64,000 nucleotides of DNA from Xylocopa sonorina (GCF_050948175.1 NW_027490459.1:163454-227453), one strand, 5' to 3'. Shown: positions 25,160-39,775, numbered from the stretch's first letter. Translations and numbers: made by a program. The notes: generated by a model from the sequence alone, not told the origin.

Positions 25160-27975
25160 TGTATTCCTCGTCTACACTTCAAGTGAATGTAAATGCGACA
25201 CTTCTTAGCAAGGAAATAGCGTTCGCAGATGTCTACGTATCGAAGCAATAGAGTTCAAATGCTTCTTAAAACGAGATATTGCATCTCATATCTATGTTTC
25301 ATGATAAGATATAATATTCATTGCGAAGTGTTATGCATTCCTCGTATACGATACAAATGAATGTGAATGCGATACTTCCTCGCTAGGAAATAGCGTTTGC
25401 AGATGTCTACGTATCGTAGCAGTAGTTTTCCAATGCTTCTTAAAACGCGATATCGCATCTCATTTCTATGTTTCATGGTAAGATATAATATGATTTGCGA
25501 AGTGTTATGTATTCCTCGTCTACACTTCAAGTGAATGTAAATGCGACACTTCTTAGCAAGGAAATAGCGTTTGCAGATGTCTACGTATCGAAGCAATAGA
25601 GTTCAAATGCTTCTTAAAACGAGATATTGCATCTCATATCTATGTTTCATGATAAGATATAATATTCATTGCGAAGTGTTATGCATTCCTCGTCTACGAT
25701 TCAAATGAATGTAAATGCGACTCTTCCTTCCAAGGAAATAGCGTTTACAGATGTCTAACTATCGTAGCAATAGAGTTCTAATGCTTCTTAAAACGCGATA
25801 TGGCATCTCATTTCTATGTTTCATGGTAAGATATAATATGACTTGCGAAGTGTTATGTATTCCTCGTCTGCACTTCAAATGAATGTAAATGCGACACTTC
25901 CTTGCAAGGAAATAGCGTTTGCAGATGTCTACGTATCGTAGCAATGGAGTTCTTATGATTCTTAAAACGCGATATCGCATCTCAATTCTATGTTTCATGG
26001 TAAGATATAATATGATTTGCGAAGTGTTATGTATTCCTCGTCTACACTTCAAATGAATGTAAATGCGACACTTCCTTGCAAGGAAATAGCGTTTGCAGAT
26101 GTCTACGTGTCGAAGCAATAGAGTTCTTATGATTCTTAAAGCGCGATATCGCATCTCATTTCTATGTTTCATGGTAAGATATAATATGATTTGCGAAGTG
26201 ATATGTACTCCTCGTCAACACTTCAAATTAATGTAAATGCGACACTTCCTTGAAAGGAAATAGCGTTTGCAGATGTCTATGTATCGTAGCGATAGAGGTC
26301 TGATGCTTCTCAAAACACAATATCGCATCTCATTTCTATGTTTCATGGTAAGATATAATATGATTAGTGAAGTGTCATCTATTCCTCGTCTACACTTCAA
26401 ATGAATGTAAATGCGACACTTCCTTGCAAGGAAATAGCGTTTGCAGATGTCTACGTATCGAAGCAATAGAGTTCAAATGATTCTTAAAACGAGATATTGC
26501 TTTTCATATCTATGTTTCATGATAGGATATAATATTCATTGCGAAGTGTTATGCATTCCTCGTCCACGATTCAAATGAAAGTAAATGCCACACTTCCTTG
26601 CAAGGAAATTGCGATTGCAGATGTCTACGTATCGTAGCAATAGAGTTCCTATGATTCTTAAAACGCGATATCGCATCTCATTTCTATGTTTCATGGTAAG
26701 ATATAATATGACTTGCGAAGTGTTGTGTATTCCTCGTCTGCACTTCATATGAATGTAAATGCGACACTTCCTTGCAAAGAAATAGCGTTTGCAGATGTCT
26801 ACGTATCTTAGCAACAGATTTCTGATGCTTCTTAAAACGCGATATCGCATCTCATTTCTGTGTTTCATGGAAAGATATAATATGATTTGCGAAGTGTCAT
26901 GTATTCCTCGTCTACACTTCAAATGAATGTAAATGCGATACTTCCTTGCTAGGAATTAGCGTCTGCAGATGTCTAGGTATCGTAGCAATAGAGTTCAAAT
27001 GCTTCTTAAAACGAGATATTGCATCTCATATCTATGTTTCATGATAAGATATAATATTCATAGCGAAGTGTTATGCATTCCTCGTATACGATTCAAATGA
27101 ATGTGAATGCGATACTTCCTCGCTAGGAAATAGCGTTTGCAGATGTCTACGTATCGTAGCAATAGAGTTTTTATGATTCTTAAAACGCGATATCGCATCT
27201 CATTTCTATGTTTCACGGTAAGATATAATATGATTTGCGAAGTGTCTTGTATTCCTCGTCTACACTTCAAAGGAATGTGAACGCGACACTTCCTCGCTAG
27301 GAAATAGCGTTTGCAGATGTCTACGTATCGTAGCAATGGAGTTCTTATGATTCTTAAAACGCGATATCGCATCTCAATTCTACGTTTCGTGGTAAGATAT
27401 AATATGATTTGCGAAGTGTCTTGTATTCCTCGTCTACGATTCAAATGAACGTAAATGCGACACTTCCTTGCAAGGAAATAGCGTTTGCAGATGTCTACGT
27501 ATCGAAGCAATAGAGATCAAATGCTTCTTAAATCGAGATATTGCATCTCATTTCTATTTTTCATGGTAAGATATAATATGATTTGCGAAGTGTTATGTAT
27601 TCCTCGTCTACACTTGAAGTGAATGTAAATGCGACACTTCCTAGCAAGGAAATAGCGTTTGCAGGTGTCTACGTATCGAAGCAATAGAGTTCTAATGCTT
27701 CTTAAAACGAGATATTGCATCTCATATCTATGTTTCATGATAAGATATAATATTCATTGCGAAGTGTTATGCATTCCTCGTCTACGATACAAATGAATGT
27801 AAATGCGACACTTCCTTGCAAGGAAATAGCGTTTGCAGATGTCTACCTATCGTAGCAATAGAGTTCTAATGCTTCTTAAAACGCGATATCGCATCCCATT
27901 TCTATGTTTCATGGTAAGATATAATATGATTTGCGAAGTGTTATGTATTCCTCGTCTACACTTCAAATGAATGTA
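25160..27975. repeat. 2.8-kb segment, copy 1 (16 monomers)
   Basis: It matches 30030-32845 at 28 monomers less the 2-bp deletion. About five substitutions were seen, at 25431, 26712 and 27382 here and at 30689 and 32024 in the other copy, which is about 99.8% identity. It includes the gaggtctgat mark at 26295 and the catagcgaag mark near 27060. Confidence 0.9.
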
Positions 27976-30029
27976 AATGCGACACTTCCTTGCAAAGAAA
28001 TAGCGTTTGCAGATGTCTACGTATCGTAGCAATAGCTTTCTAATGCTTCTTAAAACGCGATATGGCATCTCATTTCTATGTTTCATGGTAAGATATAATA
28101 TGATTTGCGAAGTGTTATGTATTCCTCGTCTACACTTCAAGTGAATGTAAATGCGACACTCCTTAGCAAGGAAATAGCGTTTGCAGATGTCTACGTATCG
28201 AAGCAATAGTGTTCAAATGCTTCTTAAAACGAGATATTGCATCTCATATCTATGTTTCATGATAAGATATAATATTCATTGCGAAGTGTTATGCATTCCT
28301 CGTCTACGATTCAAATGAATGTAAATGCGTCTCTTCGTTGCAAGGAAATAGCGTATACAGATGTCTACCTATCGTAGCAATAGAGTTCTAATGCTTCTTA
28401 AAACGCGATATCGCATCTCATTTCTATGTTTCATGGTAAGGTATAACATGATTTGCGAAGTGTTATGTATTCCTCGTCTACACTTCAAATGAATGTGAAT
28501 GCGATACTTCCTCGCTAGGAAATAGCGTTTGCAGATGTCTACGTATCGTAGCAATAGCTTTCTAATGCTTCTTAAAACGCGATATCGCATCTCATTTCTA
28601 TGTTTCATGGTAATATATAATATGATTTGCGAAGTGTTATGTATTCCTCGTCTACACTTCAAATGAATGTAAATGCGACACTTCCTTGCTAGGAAATAGT
28701 GTCTGCAGATGTCTAGGTATCGTATCAATAGATTTCTAATGCTTCTTAAAACGCGATATGGCATCTCATTTCTGTTTCATGGTAAGATATAATATGACTT
28801 GCGAAGTGTTATGTATTCCTCGTCTGCACTTCAAATGAATGTAAATGCGACACTTCCTTGCAAGCAAATAGCGTTTGCAGATGTCTACGTATCGTAGCAA
28901 TGGAGTTCTTATGATTCTTAAAACGCGATATCGCATCTCAATTCTATGTTTCATGGTAAGATATAATATGATTTGCGAAGTGTTATGTATTCCTCGTCTA
29001 CACTTCAAATGAATGTAAATGCGACACTTCCTTGCAAGGAAATAGCGTTTGCAGATGTCTACGTGTCGAAGCAATAGAGTTCTTATGATTCTTAAAGCGC
29101 GATATCGCATCTCATTTCTATGTTTCATGGTAAGATATAATATGATTTGCGAAGTGATATGTACTCCTCGTCTACACTTCAAATTAATGTAAATGCGACA
29201 CTTCCTTGAAAGGAAATAGCGTTTGCAGATGTCTATGTATCGTAGCGATAGAGGTCTGATGCTTCTCAAAACACAATATCGCATCTCATTTCTATGTTTC
29301 ATGGTAAGATATAATATGATTAGTGAAGTGTCATGTATTCCTCGTCTACACTTCAAATGAATGTAAATGCGGCACTTCCTTGCAAGGAAATAGCGTTTGC
29401 AGATATCTACGTATCGAAGCAATAGAGTTCAAATGCTTCTTAAAACGAGATATTGCTTTTCATTTCTATGTTTCATGGTAAGATATAATATTCATTGCGA
29501 AGTGTTATGCATTCCTCGTCTACGACTCAAATGAATGTAAATGCGACACTTCCATGCAAGGAAATAGCGTTTGCAGATGTCTACGTATCGTAGCAATAGA
29601 TTCCTAATGCTTCTTAAAACGCGATATCGCATCTCATTTCTATGTTTCATGGTAAGATATAACATGATTTACGAAGTGTTATGTATTCCTCGTCTACACT
29701 TCAAATGAATGTGAGTGCGATACTTCCTCGCTAGGAAATAGCTTTTGCAGATGTCTACGTATCGTAGCAATAGCTTTCTAATGCTTCTTAAAACGCGATA
29801 TGGCATCTCATTTCTATGCTTCATGGTAAGATATAATATGATTTGCGAAGTGTTATGTATTCCTCGTCTACACTTGAAGTGAATGTAAATGCGACACTTC
29901 CTAGCAAGGAAATAGCGTTTGCAGATGTCTACGTATCGTAGCAATAGCTTTCTAATGCTTCTTAAAACGCGATATCGCATCTCATTTCTATGTTTCATGG
30001 TAAGATATAATATGATTTGCGAAGTGTTA
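27976..30029. repeat. Recurrent monomer run with internal deletion and a visible junction
   Basis: Bases 28369-29422 are the 19669-20724 run again, 50 monomers later. It carries a 2-bp deletion at 28773/28774 and the gaggtctgat mark at 29251. Near 29455-29463 it switches, in register, from the gatattgcttttcat class to a monomer with tctacgactcaaatg of the kind seen near 16125. No gene is seen. Confidence 0.88.
28773..28774. other. 2-bp deletion in one monomer
   Basis: The word tctatgtttcatgg is shortened to tctgtttcatgg. All higher-order offsets that span this site are 2 bases short of a multiple of 174, for example 4870 against 4872 and 20008 against 20010. This is the only indel in the first 45 kb. 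It stops the minus-strand frame of that run. Confidence 0.95.
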
Positions 30030-32845
30030 TGTATTCCTCGTCTACACTTCAAGTGAATGTAAATGCGACACTTCTTAGCAAGGAAATAGCGTTCGCAGAT
30101 GTCTACGTATCGAAGCAATAGAGTTCAAATGCTTCTTAAAACGAGATATTGCATCTCATATCTATGTTTCATGATAAGATATAATATTCATTGCGAAGTG
30201 TTATGCATTCCTCGTATACGATACAAATGAATGTGAATGCGATACTTCCTCGCTAGGAAATAGCGTTTGCAGATGTCTACGTATCGTAGCAGTAGTTTTC
30301 TAATGCTTCTTAAAACGCGATATCGCATCTCATTTCTATGTTTCATGGTAAGATATAATATGATTTGCGAAGTGTTATGTATTCCTCGTCTACACTTCAA
30401 GTGAATGTAAATGCGACACTTCTTAGCAAGGAAATAGCGTTTGCAGATGTCTACGTATCGAAGCAATAGAGTTCAAATGCTTCTTAAAACGAGATATTGC
30501 ATCTCATATCTATGTTTCATGATAAGATATAATATTCATTGCGAAGTGTTATGCATTCCTCGTCTACGATTCAAATGAATGTAAATGCGACTCTTCCTTC
30601 CAAGGAAATAGCGTTTACAGATGTCTAACTATCGTAGCAATAGAGTTCTAATGCTTCTTAAAACGCGATATGGCATCTCATTTCTATGATTCATGGTAAG
30701 ATATAATATGACTTGCGAAGTGTTATGTATTCCTCGTCTGCACTTCAAATGAATGTAAATGCGACACTTCCTTGCAAGGAAATAGCGTTTGCAGATGTCT
30801 ACGTATCGTAGCAATGGAGTTCTTATGATTCTTAAAACGCGATATCGCATCTCAATTCTATGTTTCATGGTAAGATATAATATGATTTGCGAAGTGTTAT
30901 GTATTCCTCGTCTACACTTCAAATGAATGTAAATGCGACACTTCCTTGCAAGGAAATAGCGTTTGCAGATGTCTACGTGTCGAAGCAATAGAGTTCTTAT
31001 GATTCTTAAAGCGCGATATCGCATCTCATTTCTATGTTTCATGGTAAGATATAATATGATTTGCGAAGTGATATGTACTCCTCGTCAACACTTCAAATTA
31101 ATGTAAATGCGACACTTCCTTGAAAGGAAATAGCGTTTGCAGATGTCTATGTATCGTAGCGATAGAGGTCTGATGCTTCTCAAAACACAATATCGCATCT
31201 CATTTCTATGTTTCATGGTAAGATATAATATGATTAGTGAAGTGTCATCTATTCCTCGTCTACACTTCAAATGAATGTAAATGCGACACTTCCTTGCAAG
31301 GAAATAGCGTTTGCAGATGTCTACGTATCGAAGCAATAGAGTTCAAATGATTCTTAAAACGAGATATTGCTTTTCATATCTATGTTTCATGATAGGATAT
31401 AATATTCATTGCGAAGTGTTATGCATTCCTCGTCCACGATTCAAATGAAAGTAAATGCCACACTTCCTTGCAAGGAAATTGCGATTGCAGATGTCTACGT
31501 ATCGTAGCAATAGAGTTCCTATGATTCTTAAAACGCGATATCGCATCTCATTTCTATGTTTCATGGTAAGATATAATATGATTTGCGAAGTGTTGTGTAT
31601 TCCTCGTCTGCACTTCATATGAATGTAAATGCGACACTTCCTTGCAAAGAAATAGCGTTTGCAGATGTCTACGTATCTTAGCAACAGATTTCTGATGCTT
31701 CTTAAAACGCGATATCGCATCTCATTTCTGTGTTTCATGGAAAGATATAATATGATTTGCGAAGTGTCATGTATTCCTCGTCTACACTTCAAATGAATGT
31801 AAATGCGATACTTCCTTGCTAGGAATTAGCGTCTGCAGATGTCTAGGTATCGTAGCAATAGAGTTCAAATGCTTCTTAAAACGAGATATTGCATCTCATA
31901 TCTATGTTTCATGATAAGATATAATATTCATAGCGAAGTGTTATGCATTCCTCGTATACGATTCAAATGAATGTGAATGCGATACTTCCTCGCTAGGAAA
32001 TAGCGTTTGCAGATGTCTACGTACCGTAGCAATAGAGTTTTTATGATTCTTAAAACGCGATATCGCATCTCATTTCTATGTTTCACGGTAAGATATAATA
32101 TGATTTGCGAAGTGTCTTGTATTCCTCGTCTACACTTCAAAGGAATGTGAACGCGACACTTCCTCGCTAGGAAATAGCGTTTGCAGATGTCTACGTATCG
32201 TAGCAATGGAGTTCTTATGATTCTTAAAACGCGATATCGCATCTCAATTCTATGTTTCGTGGTAAGATATAATATGATTTGCGAAGTGTCTTGTATTCCT
32301 CGTCTACGATTCAAATGAACGTAAATGCGACACTTCCTTGCAAGGAAATAGCGTTTGCAGATGTCTACGTATCGAAGCAATAGAGATCAAATGCTTCTTA
32401 AATCGAGATATTGCATCTCATTTCTATTTTTCATGGTAAGATATAATATGATTTGCGAAGTGTTATGTATTCCTCGTCTACACTTGAAGTGAATGTAAAT
32501 GCGACACTTCCTAGCAAGGAAATAGCGTTTGCAGGTGTCTACGTATCGAAGCAATAGAGTTCTAATGCTTCTTAAAACGAGATATTGCATCTCATATCTA
32601 TGTTTCATGATAAGATATAATATTCATTGCGAAGTGTTATGCATTCCTCGTCTACGATACAAATGAATGTAAATGCGACACTTCCTTGCAAGGAAATAGC
32701 GTTTGCAGATGTCTACCTATCGTAGCAATAGAGTTCTAATGCTTCTTAAAACGCGATATCGCATCCCATTTCTATGTTTCATGGTAAGATATAATATGAT
32801 TTGCGAAGTGTTATGTATTCCTCGTCTACACTTCAAATGAATGTA
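30030..32845. repeat. 2.8-kb segment, copy 2
   Basis: This is the second copy of the 25160-27975 segment, about 99.8% identical, with the gaggtctgat mark at 31165. After 32845 the copies part, where aattgcgac with caaagcaa replaces aaatgcgac with caaagaaa. A third, one-monomer-shorter version of its left half lies at about 49.4-51.0 kb. Confidence 0.9.
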
Positions 32846-35218
32846 ATTGCGACACTTCCTTGCAAAGCAATAGCGTTTGCAGATGTCTACGTATCGTAGC
32901 AATAGATTCCTAATGCTTCTTAAAACGCGATATCGCATCTCATTTCTATGTTTCATGGTAAGATATAATATGATTTGCGAAGTGTTATGTATTCCTCGTC
33001 TACACTTCAAATGAATGTAAATGCGACACTTCCTTACAAAGAAATAGCGTTTGCAGATGTCTACGTATCGTAGCAATAGATTCCTAATGCTTCTTAAAAC
33101 GCGATATCGCATCTCATTTCTATGTTTCATGGTAAGATATAACATGATTTGCGAAGTGTTATGTATTCCTCGTCTACACTTCAAATGAATGTGAGTGCGA
33201 TACTTCCTCGCTAGGAAATAGCGTTTGCAGATGTCTACGTATCGTAGCAATAGCTTTCTAATGCTTCTTAAAACGCGATATGGCATCTCATTTCTATGTT
33301 TCATGGTAAGATATAATGTGATTTGCGAAGTGTCATGTATTCCTCGTCTACGCTTCAAATGAATGTAAATGCGACACTTCCTTGCAAGCAAATAGCGTTT
33401 GCAGATGTCTACGTATCGAAGCAATAGAGTTCTTATGATTCTTAAAACGCGATATCGCATCTCATTTCTATGTTTCATGGTAAGATATAATATTCTTTGC
33501 GAAGTGTTATGCATTCCTCGTCTACGATTCAAATGAATGTAAATGCGACACTTCCTTGCAAGGAAATAGCGTTTGCAGATGTCTACGTATCGTAGCAATA
33601 GAGTTTTTATGATTCTTAAAACTCGATATCGCATCTCATTTCTATATTTCATGGTAAGATATAATATGATTTGCGAAGTGTTATGTATTCCTCGTCTACA
33701 CTCCAAATGATTGTGAATGCGACACTTCCTTGCAAGGAAATAGCGTTTGCAGATGTCTACGTATCGTAGCAATGGAGTTCTTATGATTCTTAAAACGCAA
33801 TATCGCATCTCAATTCTATGTTTCATGGTAAGATATAATATGATTTGCGAAGTGTTATGTATTCCTCGTCTACACTTCAAATGAATGTAAATGCGACACT
33901 TCCTTGCAAAGAAATAGCGTTTGCAGATGTCTACGTATCGTAGCAATAGATTCCTAATGCTTCTTAAAACGCGATATCGCATCTCATTTCTATGTTTCAT
34001 GGTAAGATATAATATGATTTGCGAAGTGTTATGTATTCCTCGTCTACGCTTCAAATGAATGTAAATGCGACACTTCCTTGCAAACAAATAGCGTTTGCAG
34101 ATGTCTACGTATCGTAGCAATAGATTCCTAATGCTTCTTAAAACGCGATATCGCATCTCATTTCTATGTTTCATGGTAAGATATAACATGATTTGCGAAG
34201 TGTTATGTATTCCTCGTCTACACTTCAAATGAATGTAAATGCGACACTTCCTTACAAAGAAATAGCGTTTGCAGATGTCTACGTATCGTAGCAATAGATT
34301 CCTAATGCTTCTTAAAACGCGATATCGCATCTCATTTCTATGTTTCATGGTAAGATATAACATGATTTGCGAAGTGTTATGTATTCCTCGTCTACACTTC
34401 AAATGAATGTGAGTGCGATACTTCCTCGCTAGGAAATAGCGTTTGCAGATGTCTACGTATCGTAGCAATAGCTTTCTAATGCTTCTTAAAACGCGATATG
34501 GCATCTCATTTCTATGTTTCATGGTAAGATATAATGTGATTTGCGAAGTGTCATGTATTCCTCGTCTACACTTCAAATGAATGTAAATGCGACACTTCCT
34601 TGCAAGCAAATAGCGTTTGCAGATGTCTACGTATCGAAGCAATAGAGTTCTTATGATTCTTAAAACGCGATATCGCATCTCATTTCTATGTTTCATGGTA
34701 AGATATAATATTCTTTGCGAAGTGTTATGCATTCCTCGTCTACGATTCAAATGAATGTAAATGCGACACTTCCTTGCAAGGAAATAGCGTTTGCAGATGT
34801 CTACGTATCGTAGCAATAGAGTTTTTATGATTCTTAAAACTCGATATCGCATCTCATTTCTATATTTCATGGTAAGATATAATATGATTTGCGAAGTGTT
34901 ATGTATTCCTCGTCTACACTCCAAATGATTGTGAATGCGACACTTCCTTGCAAGGAAATAGCGTTTGCAGATGTCTACGTATCGTAGCAATGGAGTTCTT
35001 ATGATTCTTAAAACGCAATATCGCATCTCAATTCTATGTTTCATGGTAAGATATAATATGATTTGCGAAGTGTTATGCATTCCTCGTCTACACTTCAAAT
35101 GAATGTAAATGCGAAACTTCCTTGCAAGGAAATAGCGTTTGCAGATGTCTACGTATCGTAGCAATAGATTTCTAATGCTGCTTAAAACGCGATATCGCAT
35201 CTCATTTCTATGTTTCAT
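32717..35218 (-). other. Longest open frame (833 codons), a satellite by-product, judged non-coding
   Basis: The monomer is 58 codons long, so a frame open in one monomer stays open through neighbours. Here the frame runs through about 14 monomers and gives a repeat of a 58-residue unit starting MKHRNEMRYRVLRSIR. The unit has about 11 Arg and 4 Lys against 1 Asp and 1 Glu, with no signal peptide, membrane segment or domain that I recognise. The same frame is closed elsewhere by stops at fixed monomer positions 7, 10, 25, 88, 91, 115 and 145, each shared by many copies. Common variants change residues (R/P/Q at one site, T/N/K at another, N/Y, Y/H), which does not suggest purifying selection. 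There is no sign of a promoter or of introns. Confidence 0.85.
32846..35077. repeat. Overlapping 7-monomer repeat (offset 1218 bp)
   Basis: Bases 32970-33859 match 34188-35077 at exactly 7 monomers. One difference was seen, cgcttc at 33352 against cacttc. Shared marks are cttacaaagaaa, taatgtgattt, attctttgcg and actccaaatg. The region extends the long order by one internal duplication compared with the related stretch at 13.9-15.2 kb. Confidence 0.9.
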
Positions 35219-37895
35219 GGTAAGATATAATATGATTTGCGAAGTGTTATGTATTCCTCGTCAACACTTCAAATGAATGCAAATGCGACACTTCCTTGCA
35301 AGGGAATAGCGTTTGCAGATGTCTACGTATCGAAGCAATAGAGATCAAATGCTTCTTAAATCGAGATATTGCATCTCATTTCTATTTTTCATGGTAAGAT
35401 ATAATATGATTTGCGAAGTGTTATGTATTCCTCGTCTACACTTCAAATGAATGTAAATGCGACACTTCCTTGCAAAGAAATAGCGTTTGCAGATGTCTAC
35501 GTATCGTAGCAATAGATTCCTAATGCTTCTTAAAACGCGATATCGCATCTCATTTCTATGTTTCATGGTAAGATATAATATGATTTGCGAAGTGTTATGT
35601 ATTCCTCGTCTACACTTCAAATGAATGTAAATGCGACACTTCCTTGCAAAGAAATAGCGTTTGCAGATGTCTACGTATCGTAGCAATAGATTCCTAATGC
35701 TTCTTAAAACGCGATATCGCATCTCATTTCTATGTTTCATGGTAAGATATAACATGATTTGCGAAGTGTTATGTATTCCTCGTCTACACTTCAAATGAAT
35801 GTGAGTGCGATACTTCCTCGCTAGGAAATAGCGTTTGCAGATGTCCACGTATCGTAGCAATAGCTTTCTAATGCTTCTTAAAACGCGATATGGCATCTCA
35901 TTTCTATGTTTCATGGTAAGATATAATATGATTTGCGATGTGTCATGTATTCCTCGTCTACACTTCAAATGAATGTAAATGCGACACTTCCTTGCAAGCA
36001 AATAGCGTTTGCAGATGTCTACGTATCGAAGCAATAGAGTTCTTATGATTCTTAAAACGCGATATCGCATCTCATTTCTATGTTTCATGGTAAGATATAA
36101 TATTCATTGCGAAGTGTTATGCATTCCTCGTCTACGACTCAAATGAATGTAAATGCGACACTTCCATGCAAGGAAATAGCGTTTGCAGATGTCTACGTAT
36201 CGTAGCAATAGATTCCTAATGCTTCTTAAAACGCGATATCGCATCTCATTTCTATGTTTCATGGTAAGATATAACATGATTTACGAAGTGTTATGTATTC
36301 CTCGTCTACACTTCAAATGAATGTGAGTGCGATACTTCCTCGCTAGGAAATAGCTTTTGCAGATGTCTACGTATCGTAGCAATAGCTTTCTAATGCTTCT
36401 TAAAACGCGATATGGCATCTCATTTCTATGCTTCATGGTAAGATATAATATGATTTGCGAAGTGTTATGTATTCCTCGTCTACACTTGAAGTGAATGTAA
36501 ATGCGACACTTCCTAGCAAGGAAATAGCGTTTGCAGATGTCTACGTATCGAAGCAATAGAGTTCAAATGCTTCTTAAAACGAGATATTGCATCTCATATC
36601 TATGTTTCATGATAAGATATAATATTCATTGCGAAGTGTTATGCATTCCTCGTCTACGATTCAAATGAATGTAAATGCGACACTTCCTTGCAAGGAAATA
36701 GCGTTTACAGATGTCTACCTATCGTAGCAATAGAGTTCTAATGCTTCTTAAAACGCGATATCGCATCTCATTTCTATGTTTCATGGTAAGATATAATATG
36801 ATTTGCGAAGTGTTATGTATTCCTCGTCTACACTTCAAATGAATGTAAATGCGACACTTCCTTGCAAAGAAATAGCGTTTGCAGATGTCTACGTATCCTA
36901 GCAATAGATTCCTAATGCATCTTAAAACGCGATATCGCATCTCATTTCTATGTTTCATGGAAAGATATAACATGATTTGCGAAGTGTTATGTATTCCTCG
37001 TCTACACTTCAAATGAATGTGAGTGCGATACTTCCTCGCTAGGAAATAGCGTTTGCTGATGTCTACGTATCGTAGCAATAGCTTTCTAATGCTTCTTAAA
37101 ACGCGATATGGCATCTCATTTCTATGTTTCATGGTAAGATATAATATGATTTGCGAAGTGTCATGTATTCCTCGTCTACACTTCAAATGAATGTAAATGC
37201 GACACTTCCTTGCTAGGAAATAGCGTTTGCAGATGTCTAGGTATCATAGCAATAGAGTTCAAATGCTTCTTGAAACGAGATATTGCAACTCATATCTATG
37301 ATTCATGATAAGATATAATATTCATTGCGAAGTGTTATGCATTCCTCGTATACGATTCAAATGAATGCAAATGTGACACTTCCTTGCAAGGAAATAGCGT
37401 TTGCAGATGTCTACCTATCGTAGCAATAGAGTTCTAATGCTTCTTAATACGCGATGTCGCATCTCATTTCTATGTTTCATGATAAGATATAATATTCATT
37501 GCGACGTGTTATGCATTCCTCGTGTACGATTCAAATGATTGTAAATACGACACTACCTTGCAAGGAAATAGCGTTTGCAGATGTCTAGGTATCGTAGCAA
37601 TAGAGTTCTAATGCTTCTTAAAACGCGATATCGCATCTCATTTCTATGTTTCATGGTAAAATATAATATGATTTGCGAAGTGTTATGTATTCCTCGTCTA
37701 CACTTCAAATGAATGTAAATGCGACACTTCCTTGCAAAGAAATAGCGTTTGCAGATGTCTACGTATCGTAGCAATAGATTCCTAATGCTTCTTAAAACGC
37801 GATATCGCATCTCATTTCTATGTTTCATGGTAAGATATAACATGATTTGCGAAGTGTTATGTATTCCTCGTCTACACTTCAAATGAATGTGAGTG
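35078..37895. repeat. Copy of the 15.1-19.2 kb order with a two-monomer deletion
   Basis: Up to about 36.45 kb it follows 15.07-16.44 kb. It then joins the atgcatctta and tttgctgatg unit two monomers earlier than in the other copy (36719 against 17059). Shared marks are gatgtccacg near 35843, tctacgactc near 36132, and gcaactcat near 37286. At about 37893-37895 it switches to the gaacgcgacac run. No gene is seen. Confidence 0.85.
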
Positions 37896-39775
37896 CGATA
37901 CTTCCTCGCTAGGAAATAGCGTTTGCAGATGTCTACGTATCGTAGCAATAGAGTTTTTATGATTCTTAAAACGCGATATCGCATCTCATTTCTATGTTTC
38001 ACGGTAAGATATAATATGATTTGCGAAGTGTCTTGTATTCCTCGTCTACACTTCAAAGGAATGTGAACGCGACACTTCCTCGCTAGGAAATAGCGTTTGC
38101 AGATGTCTACGTATCGTAGCAATGGAGTTCTTATGATTCTTAAAACGCGATATCGCATCTCAATTCTATGTTTCGTGGTAAGATATAATATGATTTGCGA
38201 AGTGTCTTGTATTCCTCGTCTACGATTCAAATGAACGTAAATGCGACACTTCCTTGCAAGGAAATAGCGTTTGCAGATGTCTACGTATCGAAGCAATAGA
38301 GATCAAATGCTTCTTAAATCGAGATATTGCATCTCATTTCTATTTTTCATGGTAAGATATAATATGATTTGCGAAGTGTTATGTATTCCTCGTCTACACT
38401 TGAAGTGAATGTAAATGCGACACTTCCTAGCAAGGAAATAGCGTTTGCAGGTGTCTACGTATCGAAGCAATAGAGTTCTAATGCTTCTTAAAACGAGATA
38501 TTGCATCTCATATCTATGTTTCATGATAAGATATAATATTCATTGCGAAGTGTTATGCATTCCTCGTCTACGATACAAATGAATGTAAATGCGACACTTC
38601 CTTGCAAGGAAATAGCGTTTGCAGATGTCTACCTATCGTAGCAATAGAGTTCTAATGCTTCTTAAAACGCGATATCGCATCCCATTTCTATGTTTCATGG
38701 TAAGATATAATATGATTTGCGAAGTGTTATGTATTCCTCGTCTACACTTCAAATGAATGTAATTGCGACACTTCCTTGCAAAGCAATAGCGTTTGCAGAT
38801 GTCTACGTATCGTAGCAATAGATTCCTAATGCTTCTTAAAACGCGATATCGCATCTCATTTCTATGTTTCATGGTAAGATATAATATGATTTGCGAAGTG
38901 TTATGTATTCCTCGTCTACACTTCAAATGAATGTAAATGCGACACTTCCTTACAAAGAAATAGCGTTTGCAGATGTCTACGTATCGTAGCAATAGATTCC
39001 TAATGCTTCTTAAAACGCGATATCGCATCTCATTTCTATGTTTCATGGTAAGATATAACATGATTTGCGAAGTGTTATGTATTCCTCGTCTACACTTCAA
39101 ATGAATGTGAGTGCGATACTTCCTCGCTAGGAAATAGCGTTTGCAGATGTCTACGTATCGTAGCAATAGCTTTCTAATGCTTCTTAAAACGCGATATGGC
39201 ATCTCATTTCTATGTTTCATGGTAAGATATAATGTGATTTGCGAAGTGTCATGTATTCCTCGTCTACACTTCAAATGAATGTAAATGCGACACTTCCTTG
39301 CAAGCAAATAGCGTTTGCAGATGTCTACGTGTCGAAGCAATAGAGTTCTTATGATTCTTAAAACGCGATATCGCATCTCATTTCTATGTTTCATGGTAAG
39401 ATATAATATTCTTTGCGAAGTGTTATGCATTCCTCGTCTACGATTCAAATGAATGTAAATGCGACACTTCCTTGCAAGGAAATAGCGTTTGCAGATGTCT
39501 ACGTATCGTAGCAATAGAGTTTTTATGATTCTTAAAACTCGATATCGCATCTCATTTCTATATTTCATGGTAAGATATAATATGATTTGCGAAGTGTTAT
39601 GTATTCCTCGTCTACACTCCAAATGATTGTGAATGCGACACTTCCTTGCAAGGAAATAGCGTTTGCAGATGTCTACGTATCGTAGCAATGGAGTTCTTAT
39701 GATTCTTAAAACGCAATATCGCATCTCAATTCTATGTTTCATGGTAAGATATAATATGATTTGCGAAGTGTTATG
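37896..39775. repeat. Copy of 31980-33859 at 34 monomers
   Basis: A match of about 1.88 kb at 5916 bases, with about three substitutions seen (near 32024/37940, 33352/39268 and 33416/39332). It includes the gaacgcgacac, gcatcccattt, aattgcgac, cttacaaagaaa and taatgtgattt marks in the same order. Confidence 0.9.
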
